DNA of 64,000 nt. It comes from DAOUKH01 sp965261455 (GTDB lineage: Bacteria > Chloroflexota > Dehalococcoidia > SHYB01). Below are positions 8,872 to 16,710 of this stretch, piece after piece (the stretch's first letter is position 1; each line of letters starts with the position of its first letter). Location of the stretch: the NCBI GenBank assembly GCA_965261455.1, contig OZ253453.1, positions 1,302,001-1,366,000 on the forward strand, in the 5' to 3' direction. The notes beneath the pieces were generated by a model. It saw only the letters and a list, made by a program, of their open reading frames with translations, did not search any database and had not been told where the DNA came from. The translations under genes and the position numbers were made by a program.

Positions 8872-8904
8872 TTAACGAAGAAAGCCCGCTCAACCGGAGC
8901 GGGC
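8872..8904 (-). terminator. Hairpin plus T-rich tail in the leader of the 8410-8856 gene
   Basis: On the reverse strand GCCCGCTC pairs with GAGCGGGC around a 5-nt loop and is followed by TTTCTTCGTT. This looks like a rho-independent terminator but lies between the promoter-like site near 8965-8994 and the ribosome binding site of the reverse-strand gene. It could therefore attenuate that gene rather than end another. A second small hairpin, CCCC(TTGC)GGGG, precedes it on the same strand. Confidence 0.5.
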
Positions 8905-8943
8905 CTTGGCGCCAGGCTCCCCCGCAAGGGGCCGCTTGGACGC

Positions 8944-8994
8944 GAACACTTGTTCTCTACCTTAACCGTAAACCCCCTTGACAACCCCCGTCAA
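8944..8994 (-). promoter_or_regulatory. Promoter with downstream SOS-like operator
   Basis: On the reverse strand TTGACG (8994-8989), an 18-nt spacer and TACGGT (8970-8965) are followed 9 nt later by the perfect dyad GAACAAGTGTTC (8955-8944). This matches the GAAC-N4-GTTC core of Bacillus-type LexA/DinR boxes. The operator lies where it would block transcription initiation. Its spacing closely mirrors the site at 10639-10688. Whether this organism's LexA recognises the motif is unknown. Confidence 0.5.
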
Positions 8995-9204
8995 GTATCA
9001 TCGCCGCGCCAAATCCACCGGTCCGCCGCGTTATCCGTCATTCCCGCGAACGCGGGAATCTATCCCTTCCCGTAGCGGCGTCCCTCGTGGGCGCCCTCCC
9101 CTCCGGCCTCTCCCCCTCTAGGGGAGATTGAGAGAGGGCCGGGGTGGGGCGCGGCGTTTCCCTCCCCCCTTTCCCCCTCTGGGGGAAAGGGGGGAGGGGG
9201 TACA

Positions 9205-10338
9205 AACCGGGGAGATAGGTAACATCTAAACCGGGCACATGGGTAACACAGTGTGTGATGGTGGGAGGCAATCCCACAGGAGGAAGTTGTGTTGCCCTGG
9301 AAAGAGACGAGCGTCGAATCGGAGCGGTTGCGCTTTATCGAGCGCGTGACCGCGGGGGAGGAGCCCGTCACGGAACTGTGCCGACAGTCGGGGATCAGCC
9401 GCAAGACCGGCTACAAGCTGATCCATCGCTATGAGGCCCACGGCGAAGACGGCCTGCTCGACCGGAGCCGGGCGCCTCATTACCACCCCAACGCCATCCC
9501 CGCGGCGGTGGCGGAGCGCATCGTCGAGGCGAAGCGCACCCACCCCACGTGGGGCCCGAAGAAGCTCGTCGCCTGGCTGCACGACATGGAGCCGGATACG
9601 CCCTGGCCGGCCCACAGCACCGCGGGGGGCATCCTGGACCGGGCGGGGCTCGTGCAGCGCAGCCGGCGCCGACGCCGCGCCTCCCCCTGGAACGAGCCCT
9701 TCGCCCACGCCATCGTGCCCAACGACGTCTGGTTCATCGACTTCAAAGGCTGGTTCCGCACCGACAACGGCCCGCCCTTCGCCAGCGTCGGCCTAGGCAG
9801 CCTCTCACCCCTCTCCGCATGGTGGATCAAGCTCGGGATCGTCCCCGAGCGCATCGAGCCGGGACACCCCGAACAGAACGGGCGTCTCGAGCGCCTCCAC
9901 CGCACCCTCAAGGCGGAGACGGCGTCGCCGCCCAGGGCCAACCGGAGACGGCAGCGGCGAGCCTTCGATCACTTCCGGCACAGCTACAACAACGAGCGGC
10001 CCCACGAGGCCCTGGGACAGCGACCGCCGGTCAGGCTCTACACCCCCTCGTTCCGGCCCTATCCCTCACGCCTCAACTCGCCGGAATACGGGGCCGAGGT
10101 CACCGTGCGCCGAGTGCGCCACAACGGCGAGATCAAGTGGAAGGGGGACAGAGTCTATGTGAGCGCGTCTCTTCGGGGCGAGCCCATCGGCCTCGTCCAG
10201 CAAGACGAGCGCACCTGGTCGATACAGTTCGGACCCCTCCTCATTGGCGTCCTCGACGACCACGCGCGGCGGATCGACAAGACCTCGGTACACGTGTTAC
10301 CTATGTCCCCGGTCTAACTGTCACCCATGTGCCCGGTC
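9205..10338 (+). mobile_element. IS481-family element, internally deleted
   Basis: The element carries one transposase gene between inverted ends. The left end reads AACCGGGGAGATAGGTAACA then AACCGGGCACATGGGTAACA (about 9205-9248). The right end carries the inverted pair TGTTACCTATGTCCCCGGT and TCACCCATGTGCCCGGT (about 10295-10338). Each end thus holds two related ~20-bp sites, a layout suited to double binding by the N-terminal HTH domain. It sits inside a stretch of REP-like repeats. Target duplications were not identified. Confidence 0.75.
9289..10317 (+). CDS. IS481-family transposase with deletion in the DDE core
   Basis: 342 residues from a GTG preceded by AGGAGG. The N-terminal HTH is clear (VTELCRQSGISRKTGYKLIH, then RYEAHGEDGLLDRSR). 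The integrase core begins with WFIDFKGWF (first Asp) but runs straight into RTDNGPPFAS (second Asp) after only about seven residues, where about 60 are usual in this family. The Glu-containing GHPEQNGRLERLHRTLK and the YNNERPHEALGQ tail are intact. The join lies at the similar FRT/RTD sequences, so an in-frame deletion between short repeats is likely. The core strand set is broken, so the product is probably inactive in trans. Confidence 0.8.
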   Translation: MLPWKETSVESERLRFIERVTAGEEPVTELCRQSGISRKTGYKLIHRYEAHGEDGLLDRSRAPHYHPNAIPAAVAERIVEAKRTHPTWGPKKLVAWLHDMEPDTPWPAHSTAGGILDRAGLVQRSRRRRRASPWNEPFAHAIVPNDVWFIDFKGWFRTDNGPPFASVGLGSLSPLSAWWIKLGIVPERIEPGHPEQNGRLERLHRTLKAETASPPRANRRRQRRAFDHFRHSYNNERPHEALGQRPPVRLYTPSFRPYPSRLNSPEYGAEVTVRRVRHNGEIKWKGDRVYVSASLRGEPIGLVQQDERTWSIQFGPLLIGVLDDHARRIDKTSVHVLPMSPV

Positions 10339-10638
10339 GCACAAGGGCACGCGCCGCAGGGCGCGTCGGAGGGCCAGGGTTGGGAGGTGTGCGCCGACGT
10401 CCACGGAAGCCGGAAGCGCCGATTATGCAAAGGTCTCCGTAGGGGCGATTCGCGAATCGCCCTCTCCCCCTCTGGGGAGACTGAGAAAGGGCGCGCGCCG
10501 CTAGGCGCGTGGGTGCCCCTAGGCCTCCTCCCTCCCCCCTTTCCCCCTCTGGGGGAAACTGAAAGAGGGCACGCGCCGCAGGGCGCGTCGGAGGGGCAGG
10601 GTGGGGAAGGGTGCGCCGAGCCCCGCGCCACACCGCCC
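10318..10638. repeat. REP-like GC-rich repeats downstream of the IS481 element
   Basis: No gene is seen. Two copies of the dispersed palindromic module (CCCTCTCCCCCTCTGGGGAGACTGA and CCCCCTTTCCCCCTCTGGGGGAAAC types) lie near 10458-10495 and 10530-10570, each followed by GGGCGCGCGCCGC-like sequence. Similar pairs lie on the other side of the IS at about 9098-9190, so the IS may have entered a repeat cluster or a repeat may have been duplicated around it. Confidence 0.65.
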
Positions 10639-10688
10639 TTGACAACCCCCACCCCCTTCACCTACCGTCAGGTAAGAACATATGTTTC
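10639..10688 (+). promoter_or_regulatory. Promoter and SOS-like operator before the hairpin-rich region
   Basis: TTGACA (10639-10644), an 18-nt spacer and TACCGT (10663-10668) are followed 7 nt later by GAACATATGTTTC (10676-10688), which contains the perfect palindrome AACATATGTT. The site fits the Bacillus SOS-box consensus GAACRNRYGTTYC at every position. The nearest transcribed feature on this strand is the structured segment that begins immediately after the operator. The assignment is from sequence pattern only. Confidence 0.5.
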
Positions 10689-11495
10689 TGGCCCGCCGCC
10701 CGCGGACGCGCGGGACACGGGCCGCCAAACAGCCCACACCCTTAAGGAGGTCCAGCCCCAACCGACCACATACGCCCCCTCTCGGTGCGGCGCTATCCCC
10801 TATGGACCCCGCGCGGCGGTAGGTCCATCCCCGGCCCGCCTTCCCTACGGGCGGTAAGTCCGGAGGGTCGTCTCGCCCCTCGCCGGTAGCGTGAAGACGA
10901 CCTGCCTCCGTATCTTGCGGACGGCAAACCGCCCGCGCCGCCTCCGCGGTGCGGGGGACCGTTCCCCGCCTTGCCGACGGGGTGCGCGAAACCGCCGGCC
11001 TCGCTTCACCCTGCGTGGTGGAACGGACCGTCCGCTCCGTCAAAAGACGGCGCGCGCAACGACCGCCCCGCGTGGCCCGGCCCCCCAGGCCGTACAAATC
11101 AAAGAACGCCGCACCGAGAACCGACAGCCTAGCCAAGGCAGCCTCCTCCCAAGGAGCGAGGCGAAGGGCCACCAACCCGGCGAAGGTCGCCGGACTCCGC
11201 GGTCTTGCACGGCAGACGCGGCGCGAAAGCGCGAGGACGGTCAGCCGCGCCAACGGCCGGGCCCCGGCTCGCCCGCTTCCTTCGGGAGCGGGCTGCGTCG
11301 AGAAGCCGGCCCAAGGCGCGTTGCGTGGTGAGGCGCGGACTCAACGAACGGAGACCGCGGGTTCCGCGAGCCGCCGAACGGACGCAAGGGCTGCTAGACC
11401 CGCTTGCCTTCCGCCGGAGGAGGGGAACAAGGCACGTTTGCGGCCCGCCTTGGGCCGCGTTACTCTTGAACGCGCCCGCTCGTGATAGTGGGCGG
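10689..11495 (+). ncRNA. Candidate large structured noncoding RNA (~0.8 kb)
   Basis: No plausible protein is encoded on either strand. The forward strand is packed with short-loop hairpins. Examples are GGCCCG/CGGGCC enclosing CCCGCG(GACG)CGCGGG at 10690-10723, ATGGACC/GGTCCAT at 10802-10828, CGGAGG plus GTCGTCT pairing with AGACGAC and CCTCCG at 10861-10910, GCGGGG/CCCCGC at 10951-10969, CCGTC(AAAA)GACGG at 11037-11050, CCGGCGA(AGG)TCGCCGG at 11177-11193, GCGC(GAAA)GCGC at 11221-11232, a TTCG-loop stem at 11271-11293 and GCGGCCC/GGGCCGC at 11440-11458. GNRA and UUCG loops read correctly only on this strand. It matches no RNA family I recognise; RNase P, tmRNA and SRP signatures are absent. 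Confidence 0.45.
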
Positions 11496-11509
11496 AGCTT
11501 CAAGCGGCG

Positions 11510-13171
11510 ATGCGTAACCTATTCCTCATCGGCTTCTCCTACACCGGCAAGAGCTCCGCAGGGCGGCTTGCGGCGGAGCGGCTGGGCTTGCCGTTCATCG
11601 ACCTCGACGAGCGCATTGAGCGGCGGGCGGGGCGGCCGATACCGGAGATCTTCGAGGCGGAGGGCGAGCCTGCCTTCCGGGCGCTGGAGCGCGAGGCGCT
11701 GGCGGAAGTCTGCGCCGAGGGCGGCGCGGTCGTCGCCACCGGCGGCGGTGTTCCCGTCGACGAGGAGAACCGGCGGCGCATGCGCGAGTCCGGCGTCGTC
11801 GTGCTCCTAGAGGCCAGGGCCCGGACGATCCGCGCGCGGCAGGCGGCGGAAGGGGGCAATGAGGAGTCGGCACGACCCATGCTTGCCGGCGATGACCCGC
11901 TGCTACAGATCGCCCTGCTCAAGGCCGAGCGCCGGGACGCCTACGCCGATGCCGCCGATTGGACCGTCCACACCGACGCGCTGGACGCCGGCGGCGTGGC
12001 GGCCGAGATCGCCCGCGGCTACGAGATCGTCGCGGGCGAGCACGGAGCAGCGTCGGGACGCCCCACGAACACCGGCGTCGCGCCGTCCTACACCGTCACC
12101 ACGAAGACGGGGACGTACCACGGCTACGTCGGCAGCGGGCTCTTGGAGAAGCTCGGCGCGCTGATGCGGAACGCGGGGCTCGACGGAACCGCGTTCGTCA
12201 TCGCCGACGGTGCGGTCTTCGATCTGTACGGCGAGCCGGTGATGGCGTCGCTGAAGGACGCCGGCTTCGAGGCCTACGAGGGCATCGCCGATCCGGGCGA
12301 GTCCAGCAAGTCGCTCGAACTGGCCGGCGACATCTACGGCTGGCTCGCGGGGCGGCGGGCCGAGCGGCGCGATTGCGTCGTCGCGCTCGGCGGCGGCGTC
12401 GCCGGCGACCTGGGCGGCTTCATCGCGGCGACCTACCTCCGCGGCATGCCGTTCGTCCAAGTCCCCACCACCCTCCTCGCCATGGTCGACGCCTCCATCG
12501 GGGGGAAGGTGGCCGTCAACCTGCCCGCGGGGAAGAACCTCGTCGGCGCCTTCCACCAGCCCCGCCTCGTCCTCGCCGACGTGGAGGCCCTGCGGACCCT
12601 TCCCCACCGGGAAATGACGGCGGGCTGGGCCGAGGTCGTCAAGCATGGACTGATCCTCGACCGCTCCCTGCTCGACGACATCGACCGCGAGCGGGACCGT
12701 CTGCTCGACCGCGACCCCGGCGCCCTCGCGGACATCATCACGCGCAGCGCGGCGATCAAGGCCCGCGTGGTGACGGAGGACGAGCGCGAAACGTCGGGGA
12801 CGCGGAACCTGCTCAACTACGGCCACACCGTAGGCCACGCGCTGGAGGCGGTGCTCGACTACGAAGGGCTGCTGCACGGCGAGGCGGTCGCCATCGGCAT
12901 GAGCGTCGCGGCGGAGATCGCGGTGCGGATGCGGATGCTCACCGGCGCCGACGTCGAACGCCAGGCCGACGCGCTGCGTTCTTTCGGCCTGCCGATGAAG
13001 GGCCCGGCGGGCATCGATCAAGCGGCGGTGCGCGAGGCGATGGCCCTCGACAAGAAGGTCGCCGGCAAGCGCATCAACTGGGTGCTGCTCGACGGGATCG
13101 GCAACGCCGTCTCCCGCAACGACGTCCCCGAGGACGTGGTGCGCGAGGCAATGGCCGCCATCTTGGGCTGA
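11510..13171 (+). CDS. aroKB: Fused shikimate kinase / 3-dehydroquinate synthase
   Basis: 553-residue fusion covering two shikimate-pathway steps. Residues 1 to ~170 are shikimate kinase, with the P-loop GFSYTGKSS near residue 8, the shikimate-binding FIDLDERIERRAGRPI and the ATGGGVPVDEENRR strand. After a ~20-residue linker, residues ~190-553 are dehydroquinate synthase, with VVALGGGVAGDLGGFIAATY, VPTTLLAMVDASIGGKVAVN and the metal ligands in WAEVVKHGLI, NYGHTVGHALE and LLHGEAVAIGM. Fusion in this order occurs in several Chloroflexota and other lineages. It begins 14 nt after the hairpin-dense region and leads into a small membrane protein and tgt. Confidence 0.93.
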   Translation: MRNLFLIGFSYTGKSSAGRLAAERLGLPFIDLDERIERRAGRPIPEIFEAEGEPAFRALEREALAEVCAEGGAVVATGGGVPVDEENRRRMRESGVVVLLEARARTIRARQAAEGGNEESARPMLAGDDPLLQIALLKAERRDAYADAADWTVHTDALDAGGVAAEIARGYEIVAGEHGAASGRPTNTGVAPSYTVTTKTGTYHGYVGSGLLEKLGALMRNAGLDGTAFVIADGAVFDLYGEPVMASLKDAGFEAYEGIADPGESSKSLELAGDIYGWLAGRRAERRDCVVALGGGVAGDLGGFIAATYLRGMPFVQVPTTLLAMVDASIGGKVAVNLPAGKNLVGAFHQPRLVLADVEALRTLPHREMTAGWAEVVKHGLILDRSLLDDIDRERDRLLDRDPGALADIITRSAAIKARVVTEDERETSGTRNLLNYGHTVGHALEAVLDYEGLLHGEAVAIGMSVAAEIAVRMRMLTGADVERQADALRSFGLPMKGPAGIDQAAVREAMALDKKVAGKRINWVLLDGIGNAVSRNDVPEDVVREAMAAILG

Positions 13172-13203
13172 GACGCCCGCCGCATCGACCCGAAAGAAGC
13201 GCG

Positions 13204-13407
13204 ATGAAGCGCCCCCTCCATACTCTCGCCCTCCTCATACTCATAGGCGCCGCCCTCGCCGCCGCCGCCGGAATCACCGTGGGGGGCATGGACAACATGG
13301 TGGAGTGGTTCACCATCGGCATCGGGGCCGCCGTCATCCTCTGGAGCCTGTGGCTGATCGTGGCGCTGAGCGCCGCGCGCCGGAGATCGCGAGAGGACGG
13401 GCCGTGA
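13204..13407 (+). CDS. Small two-helix membrane protein of unknown function
   Basis: 67 residues (MKRPLHTLALLILIGAALAA...). Two hydrophobic helices at about 7-25 and 38-56 are joined by GITVGGMDNMVEWFTIG, and the tail is basic (AARRRSREDGP). No family is recognised. Its stop overlaps the GTG start of tgt (GTGA), and it starts 32 nt after aroKB, so it is probably translated in the same operon. GAAAGAAGCG before the ATG is a weak ribosome binding site. Confidence 0.7.
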   Translation: MKRPLHTLALLILIGAALAAAAGITVGGMDNMVEWFTIGIGAAVILWSLWLIVALSAARRRSREDGP

Positions 13408-14588
13408 TCTCCTTCACCGTTACCGCCACGGACGGTGCGGCGCGAGCGGGCGTGCTCGTCACCCCGCACGGCGAGGTGCGGACACCGGCGTTCATGCCCG
13501 TGGGGACGCAGGCGGCGGTCAAGGCGCTGGCCCCCGAAGACGTGCGGGGCGCGGGCGCGGAGATCGTGCTCTCCAACACCTACCACCTCCTCCTGCGCCC
13601 CGGCGTGGAGCTCATCGAGCGCTTCGGCGGGCTCCACCGCTTCATGGCGTGGGACGGCCCAATCCTGACCGACAGCGGCGGCTTCCAGGTCTTCAGTCTG
13701 GGCCACCTCCGCACGCTGACCGACGACAGTGTGACGTTCCGGTCCCACATCGACGGCTCGGAGCACACCCTCACACCCGAGAGCGCGGTCGAGGCGCAAG
13801 AACGCATTGGGAGCGACATCGCCATGGCGCTCGACCATTGCCCCAGCTACGGCGACGACGAGGCGGCCATCCACGAATCGATGGAGCGGACGCACCGCTG
13901 GGCCGAGCGCTGTCTGAAAGCGCACCGGCGCGCTGACCAAGCCCTCTTCGGCATCGTGCAGGGCGGCTGGAGCGCCGAGCTGCGGCGCGAGTCGGCGGAG
14001 TTCATCGCCTCGCTCGGCTTCCCCGGCGTGGCCATCGGCGGCGTCTCCGTCGGCGAGCCGAAGGAGGCCGCCTACCGCGCCGTCGAGCAGACCGCGCCGT
14101 ACTTACCAGAGGCGAAGCCGCGCTACCTCATGGGTGTGGGCGCGCCCGACGACCTGATCGAGTGCATCGCCCGCGGCATCGACATGTTCGACTGCACCCT
14201 GCCGACGCGGATCGCGCGCAACGGCGGCCTCTTCACCCGCTCAGGGCGCATCAACCTGCGCGGCGCCCGCTACCGCGAGCAGGAGGCGCCCATCGAGGAG
14301 GGCTGCGACTGCTACACCTGCGGCAAGTACTCGGCGGCCTACCTCTACCACCTCATGCGGGCCGGCGAGATCCTCTATCACCGCTTGGCCACGGTCCACA
14401 ACCTTCGCTTCGTCCTGCGGCTCACCAACGAGGCCCGTGAGGCCATCGCCGCGGGGCGCTTCGAGACGTTCGCCGCCGACTTCTTCGCTCGCTACCAGCC
14501 CACGGACGAAGCGACGCGCCTGGCGCAGAAGGAGAAGTGGCTCGCGGCGCGGCGCGCCTGGGCCGCGCGTCAGGATGGCGGCGGGTGA
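13404..14588 (+). CDS. tgt: tRNA-guanine transglycosylase (queuine tRNA-ribosyltransferase)
   Basis: Exchanges guanine-34 for preQ1 in GUN-anticodon tRNAs. The 394-residue product shows TPAFMPVGTQAAVKAL, NTYHLLLRPGVELIE, the active-site ILTDSGGFQVFSLG, DHCPSYGDDEAA, GIVQGGWSAELRRES and MFDCTLPTRIARNGGLFT. The zinc site CDCYTCGKYSAAYLYHL follows, with a distal His contributed by TVHN. The GTG start at 13404 overlaps the preceding stop by 4 nt and gives the family N-terminus directly. Length is normal. Confidence 0.95.
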   Translation: MISFTVTATDGAARAGVLVTPHGEVRTPAFMPVGTQAAVKALAPEDVRGAGAEIVLSNTYHLLLRPGVELIERFGGLHRFMAWDGPILTDSGGFQVFSLGHLRTLTDDSVTFRSHIDGSEHTLTPESAVEAQERIGSDIAMALDHCPSYGDDEAAIHESMERTHRWAERCLKAHRRADQALFGIVQGGWSAELRRESAEFIASLGFPGVAIGGVSVGEPKEAAYRAVEQTAPYLPEAKPRYLMGVGAPDDLIECIARGIDMFDCTLPTRIARNGGLFTRSGRINLRGARYREQEAPIEEGCDCYTCGKYSAAYLYHLMRAGEILYHRLATVHNLRFVLRLTNEAREAIAAGRFETFAADFFARYQPTDEATRLAQKEKWLAARRAWAARQDGGG

Positions 14589-14662
14589 CGCGGCGGGGTT
14601 GACACTCCGCGCCCTATCGCCCGACAGTACCAGCCAAGGCGGAAGGCATCCGGGAGAGCCCT

Positions 14663-16327
14663 ATGACCGAGGAAGCGCCGGACAGCGGCTACACCTGGCA
14701 GAACAAGCTCTACTTCGGCGACAACCTCGGCATCCTGCGCGAGCAGGTCAAGGACGAGAGCATCGACCTGGTCTACCTCGACCCGCCGTTCAACTCGAAC
14801 ACTACGTATAACGTCCTGTTCGCCGAAAAGAGCGGCGAGCAATCGGCGGCCCAGATCACCGCCTTCGACGACACCTGGCACTGGGGCATGGAGTCCGAGA
14901 TCGCCTACCGCGAACTGGTGACGGATGGCCCGAAGAAGCTCGGCGACATGCTCCAGGCGATGCGCGCCTTCCTCGGCCAGAACGACATGATGGCCTACCT
15001 GACGATGATGGCGCAGCGCATGGCCGAGCTTCACCGCGTCCTGAAGCCCACCGGCAGCCTCTACCTGCACTGCGACCCGACGGCGAGCCATTACTTGAAG
15101 CTGCTGCTCGACGCCGCGTTCGGCGCCGACAAATTCCGGAACGAAATCGTGTGGAAGCGCACCAGCGCCCACAGCGACACCAAGCAAGGGCGGCGGCAGC
15201 CTGGGCGCATACACGACGTCATTCTTTTCTACACGAAAAGCGACGAGTGGACGTGGAATGCCGTCCATACGAAGTACGACCAAGGGTACGCGGATGACTT
15301 CTACCGCCATGTCGAGCCGGAGACGGGCCGCCGCTACAGGCTCGGCGACTTAACAGGGCCGGGAGGCGCCCAGAAAGGCAATCCGGAGTACGAGGTTATG
15401 GGAGTCGTCCGGCACTGGCGCTACAGCAAGAAAAGGATGCAGGAGCTTATCGACGAAGGTAGAGTAATCCAGAGTAAACCCGGCGTCGTTCCTCAATACA
15501 AGCGGTATCTCGATGAGATGCCCGGCGTGTCTTTGCAGGACTGGTGGGGGGACATCAAGCCAATAGGGTCTCGGGCGCGCGAACGCCTCGGCTACCCCAC
15601 CCAGAAGCCGGAATCGCTGCTGGAGCGCATCATCAGCGCGAGCAGCAACGAGGGTGACGTCGTGCTCGACCCGTTCTGCGGATGCGGGACGGCTACCGCG
15701 GCGGCCGAACGGTTGAAGCGGCGCTGGATCGGCATCGACATTACGCACCTGGCAATCACGTTGATCCGGCACCGGCTGAACGACGCATTCGGCGGCAAGC
15801 TGCGTCCATACCAGGTCATCGGTGTCCCCGAAGACCTGGCCGGCGCCGCGGCGCTGGCGCAAGAGAACCGCTACCAGTTCGAATGGTGGGCGTTGGGCCT
15901 GGTGGACGCGAGACCGGCGGGCGACAAGCGCAAGGGCGCGGATTCAGGCGTGGACGGCTATATCAACTTCTTCGACGACAACAGCGGCAAGGCGAAGCGC
16001 ATCGTCGTGCAGGTTAAGAGCGGACATGTGGAGCGTAGTCAGATCGCGACGCTGAACAGCGACCGGGAGCGGGAGAAGGCGGAGATCGGACTGTTCATCA
16101 CCTTGGAGCGTCCCACGAACCCAATGGCGCAAGAGGCGCTATCGGCGGGATTCTACGAGCCGGAGCATTTCTCCAACCATCGCTTCCCCCGCGTACAGAT
16201 TCTCACCATTGAGGGATTGCTGGAAGGCGTGGAGGCGCAGTATCCGCGCTTCGCGCCGCGCGCCACATTCAGACGCGCCCCTCGCCAGATCCGCGAGGAG
16301 GCGGCCCCGTTTCTCCTGAAGCCGTAG
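14663..16327 (+). CDS. Beta-class DNA methyltransferase with C-terminal nuclease-like domain
   Basis: 554 residues. Motif IV DLVYLDPPFNSNTTYN lies near residue 37, a variable target-recognition section follows at ~160-300, and motif I DPFCGCGTATAAAERLKRRW is near 335. This order defines the beta group (N6-adenine or N4-cytosine). Beyond residue ~410 a second domain has GVDGYINFFDD, about 15 residues, then IVVQVKSGHVERSQI, resembling a PD-(D/E)xK-type D...QVK core, and GLFITLERPTNPMAQEA. No separate restriction subunit adjoins it. It may be an orphan methyltransferase or a single-chain restriction-modification protein. The ATG at 14663 follows GGGAGAG. Confidence 0.8.
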   Translation: MTEEAPDSGYTWQNKLYFGDNLGILREQVKDESIDLVYLDPPFNSNTTYNVLFAEKSGEQSAAQITAFDDTWHWGMESEIAYRELVTDGPKKLGDMLQAMRAFLGQNDMMAYLTMMAQRMAELHRVLKPTGSLYLHCDPTASHYLKLLLDAAFGADKFRNEIVWKRTSAHSDTKQGRRQPGRIHDVILFYTKSDEWTWNAVHTKYDQGYADDFYRHVEPETGRRYRLGDLTGPGGAQKGNPEYEVMGVVRHWRYSKKRMQELIDEGRVIQSKPGVVPQYKRYLDEMPGVSLQDWWGDIKPIGSRARERLGYPTQKPESLLERIISASSNEGDVVLDPFCGCGTATAAAERLKRRWIGIDITHLAITLIRHRLNDAFGGKLRPYQVIGVPEDLAGAAALAQENRYQFEWWALGLVDARPAGDKRKGADSGVDGYINFFDDNSGKAKRIVVQVKSGHVERSQIATLNSDREREKAEIGLFITLERPTNPMAQEALSAGFYEPEHFSNHRFPRVQILTIEGLLEGVEAQYPRFAPRATFRRAPRQIREEAAPFLLKP

Positions 16328-16336
16328 TCGTCCGCG

Positions 16337-16615
16337 CTAGACGCCGCCGGCGACGGCGGGAACGATGCTCACCTCGTCGCCGTCTTTGATGGCGGTGCCG
16401 AGGCCTTCGAGGAAACGGACGTCTTCGCCGTTGACGTAGATGTTGACGAACCGGTGAAGCTGGCCGCTCGCGTCTAGGAGCCGCTCCTTGATGCCGGGGT
16501 ACTGCGCTTCGAGGTTGGCCAACCCCTCCTCGACGGTCGCGCCGCTGACGGCCACCGTTTCCTGGCCGTTGGTGGCTTTCCTCAAGGGGGTCGGCACTCT
16601 TACGACGATCGGCAT
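16337..16615 (-). CDS. MoaD/ThiS-like sulfur carrier protein
   Basis: 92-residue ubiquitin-fold protein: MPIVVRVPTPLRKATNGQET, then VSGATVEEGLANLEAQYPGI, FVNIYVNGEDVRFLEGLGT and DGDEVSIVPAVAGGV. Sulfur carriers usually end in exposed Gly-Gly; here one Val follows, so trimming would be needed, as in some family members. It is the last gene of a probable operon with a NIL-domain protein, an MBL-fold protein and threonine synthase. Similar neighbourhoods are known for thiocarboxylate-based sulfur incorporation into homocysteine or cysteine, which is a plausible but unproven role here. Confidence 0.85.
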   Translation of the reverse strand: MPIVVRVPTPLRKATNGQETVAVSGATVEEGLANLEAQYPGIKERLLDASGQLHRFVNIYVNGEDVRFLEGLGTAIKDGDEVSIVPAVAGGV

Positions 16616-16710
16616 CTCTCTCCTTACGGTTCGCGCAACGGTCTTGCTTGCGCCTTGCGGGTTCCGCGGGCGGCCCTAGCGTAGCAGACCGAAGGCACGG
16701 CGGGCAAAAG

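Noticed and set aside
10741..10760. TTAAGGAGGTCCAGCC resembles the complement of the 16S rRNA 3' end, or a strong ribosome binding site
   Set aside because: No start codon lies at a suitable distance, and neighbouring bases do not continue as 16S rRNA on either strand.
10861..10890. RNase P RNA (AAGTCCGGA near GGCGGTAAGTCCGGAGGG)
   Set aside because: The conserved P4 strand GAGGAAAGTCCGGGC and its 3' partner are absent on both strands.
10519..11253. 244-codon reverse-strand open frame across the hairpin region
   Set aside because: Arg-rich, low-complexity translation with no domain-like pattern; it also runs through REP-like repeats, as expected from high GC.
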